Source: Thiohalophilus thiocyanatoxydans
GTDB lineage: Bacteria > Pseudomonadota > Gammaproteobacteria > UBA6429 > Thiohalophilaceae
DNA: 64,000 nucleotides
Direction: 5' to 3'
Assembly (NCBI RefSeq): GCF_004366735.1
Contig: NZ_SOQX01000002.1
Coordinates: 1 to 64,000, forward strand
Shown here in pieces: positions 62,745 to 64,000 of the stretch; position 1 is the stretch's first letter; each line of letters begins with the position of its first letter. A program made the translations under genes and the position numbers. The notes beneath the pieces were generated by a model. It saw nothing but the letters and a program-made list of their open reading frames with translations, was not told the DNA's origin and did not search any database.

Positions 62745-63517
62745 GGGGTATGATGACAAAGTGGTATATGCAAATTGTACCTTTTGCCCTGTTGATGATC
62801 CCGGGATCGCTGTTTGCGCTGGAGCCGCAGTCCAGTTACGAACTGTTGAGTGAGGAACTCAAACAGATGCAGGATGATGACTTCGCCAACCCGGGCATGG
62901 CAACAGTGGATCGAGGACGGGAGCTGTTTCAGAAACCGGGCTTTAACGGCAAATCCTGCGCCAGCTGCCACGGCGATGATGGCGAGAAGCTGGACCCCGA
63001 ACGCATCGCCGCCTATCCGATTTATGATGAAGAGCATGGCCCGGTCACATTACAAAGCCGGATCAACCAGTGTTATGCCTATCATCAGGAAGAGTTTCCG
63101 TTGCTTTATGATGCCGACGAATTGATCGCCCTGGAGACCTTCGTGCGCCATCGCGCCCGGGGCGAAAAGATGAATGTGGATGTGAGCGGGCCGATGCGTG
63201 AACACTATGAGGCGGGGAAAGAGATTTTCCATACCCGTATCGGACAGCGTGACATGGCCTGCGTGCATTGTCACGAGACCTATGCCGGACAGCGATTGCG
63301 CGGGCAGATACTCAATCAGGCCCAGATCAACGGCTTTCCCATTTACCGCGTTACCGACGGTAATATTATGAGCCTGCACGAAAAGTTTATCGGCTGTTAT
63401 GGCACGCTGCGGGCGATGCCTTACGAGCCGGGTTCACAGGAGTATATCGATCTGGAAGTGTATATGAGTGCACGCGGCAACGGTTTGCCTATCGAGACGC
63501 CGGGCGTGCGCCAATGA
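62741..63517 (+). CDS. soxA: Sulfur-oxidation cytochrome SoxA (dihaem type)
   Basis: A 258-residue precursor. The signal peptide (VPFALLMIPGSLFALE) precedes two CxxCH sites, C73-x2-C76-H77 and C174-x2-C177-H178, so it is the dihaem form. Cys219 in FIGCYGTLRAMPY is at the position of the cysteine persulfide ligand of the active haem. It closes with GNGLPIETPGVR, a SoxA hallmark. The start overlaps soxX (ATGA); ATG at 62750 and 62753 are alternatives. Other sox genes are not in the window. Confidence 0.94.
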   Translation: MRGMMTKWYMQIVPFALLMIPGSLFALEPQSSYELLSEELKQMQDDDFANPGMATVDRGRELFQKPGFNGKSCASCHGDDGEKLDPERIAAYPIYDEEHGPVTLQSRINQCYAYHQEEFPLLYDADELIALETFVRHRARGEKMNVDVSGPMREHYEAGKEIFHTRIGQRDMACVHCHETYAGQRLRGQILNQAQINGFPIYRVTDGNIMSLHEKFIGCYGTLRAMPYEPGSQEYIDLEVYMSARGNGLPIETPGVRQ

Positions 63518-63576
63518 TCGCCGCATAATCATCGTTGTTTTGTGCCAGACTCGGGTTGTGACCAGAAGGAGGTGCG

Positions 63577-63966
63577 ATGATGTTTGAACTCAATCCTGAA
63601 CGGATTTGCAACATTATCCAGCTGGCCCGCGAGTTTCACGCCAAGGAATCGGTGGTGATCCCCGAGATGCCGAATAATCCCGGTGATGACTGGGCCCTGC
63701 AGGTATTGGCCGATCACCGGGCGGATCCTGTTTACCGGGAACTGCAATACGCCCTCGCGGATATGGAGCCGGACCAGCAGGCCCAGTTGCTGGCGCTCGC
63801 CTGGCTGGGCCGGGATGATTACGCCCTGGCGGAGTGGGACGCCGCGCTACAGACGGCGGTGGAGAATCTGGCCTCCAGTTCTCCCGAGCAGATCATTGCG
63901 ATCCCCTATATCGCCGACTATCTCGAAGAAGGGCTGCGTCTTCACGGTTATAGCTGCCAGGCGTGA
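63577..63966 (+). CDS. DUF3775 family protein
   Basis: A 129-residue protein starting MFELNPERICNIIQLAREFH and ending IPYIADYLEEGLRLHGYSC, with the conserved AWLGRDDY-like core (LLALAWLGRDDYALAEWD). These features match DUF3775. AGAAGGAGG lies before the ATG. The function is unknown. It is the last gene in the window. Confidence 0.8.
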   Translation: MMFELNPERICNIIQLAREFHAKESVVIPEMPNNPGDDWALQVLADHRADPVYRELQYALADMEPDQQAQLLALAWLGRDDYALAEWDAALQTAVENLASSSPEQIIAIPYIADYLEEGLRLHGYSCQA

Positions 63967-64000
63967 TCGCCCGGCAACTCCTTCGCGGCAGCCCGCTACC

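Overview
The window is 64 kb of a GC-rich gammaproteobacterial chromosome. Gene orders such as rpsF-rpsR-rplI-dnaB-alr, rpsP-rimM-trmD-rplS, pncC-recA-recX-alaS-lysC-csrA and mutS-fdxA are typical of that class. A soxX-soxA pair at the right end points to a thiosulfate-oxidising organism, perhaps a Chromatiales/Thiohalobacter-like lineage; this placement is inferred from gene content only.

Layout. 1-5.1 kb: ribosomal proteins S6, S18 and L9, a DUF2232-type membrane protein, DnaB and alanine racemase. 5.1-7.9 kb: an AT-rich accessory patch with four small orphan genes, one convincing integron attC site and REP-like hairpins; it looks like a cassette remnant without an integrase. 8-11.5 kb: NfeD, an SPFH protein, an RDD protein and a class III dioxygenase-like enzyme. 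11.7-18.9 kb: a small lipoprotein, a PDC-type sensor protein, RadA, PilZ and FHA proteins, a CorC-like protein and a CcsA-like protein. 19-25.5 kb: an MBL-fold hydrolase, Ffh, the S16-RimM-TrmD-L19 operon with its terminator, and a large helical-repeat protein. 25.7-29.3 kb: a methylguanine methyltransferase, XerD, DsbC and a thioredoxin/TPR protein. 29.3-39.1 kb (minus strand): MutS, FdxA and an AddB/AddA-type helicase-nuclease pair. 39.3-47.3 kb: PilZ, PncC, ThpR, RecA, RecX, AlaS, LysC, CsrA and tRNA-Ser(GCT).

47,275-59,707 is a 12.4-kb genomic island inserted at the 3' end of tRNA-Ser. It is bounded by a 14-bp direct repeat of the tRNA end and carries a P4-type integrase. The insertion separates tRNA-Ser from a terminator and from tRNA-Arg(ACG), its usual neighbour downstream of csrA. 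Cargo: an AT-rich two-gene module (HNH-like protein plus a HARE-HTH/PD-(D/E)XK nuclease), decayed small ORFs, an overlapping AlpA operon, a complete type I restriction-modification operon (hsdM-hsdS-hsdR), and two small paralogous proteins sharing an ELxKLEKxAL motif. The two-gene nuclease module is my best candidate for an undescribed defence system.

59.9-64 kb: tRNA-Arg followed by degenerate modules made of tRNA-Arg 3' ends and terminator hairpins, then an outer-membrane beta-barrel protein, an orphan gene, soxXA behind a consensus FNR box placed for class II activation, and a DUF3775 protein.

Intergenic DNA carries several families of 7-bp tandem repeats (CTGCCAW, CTGAGTK/CACTCAG, CTCGTNN, CTAGNNN), often next to other dispersed repeats.
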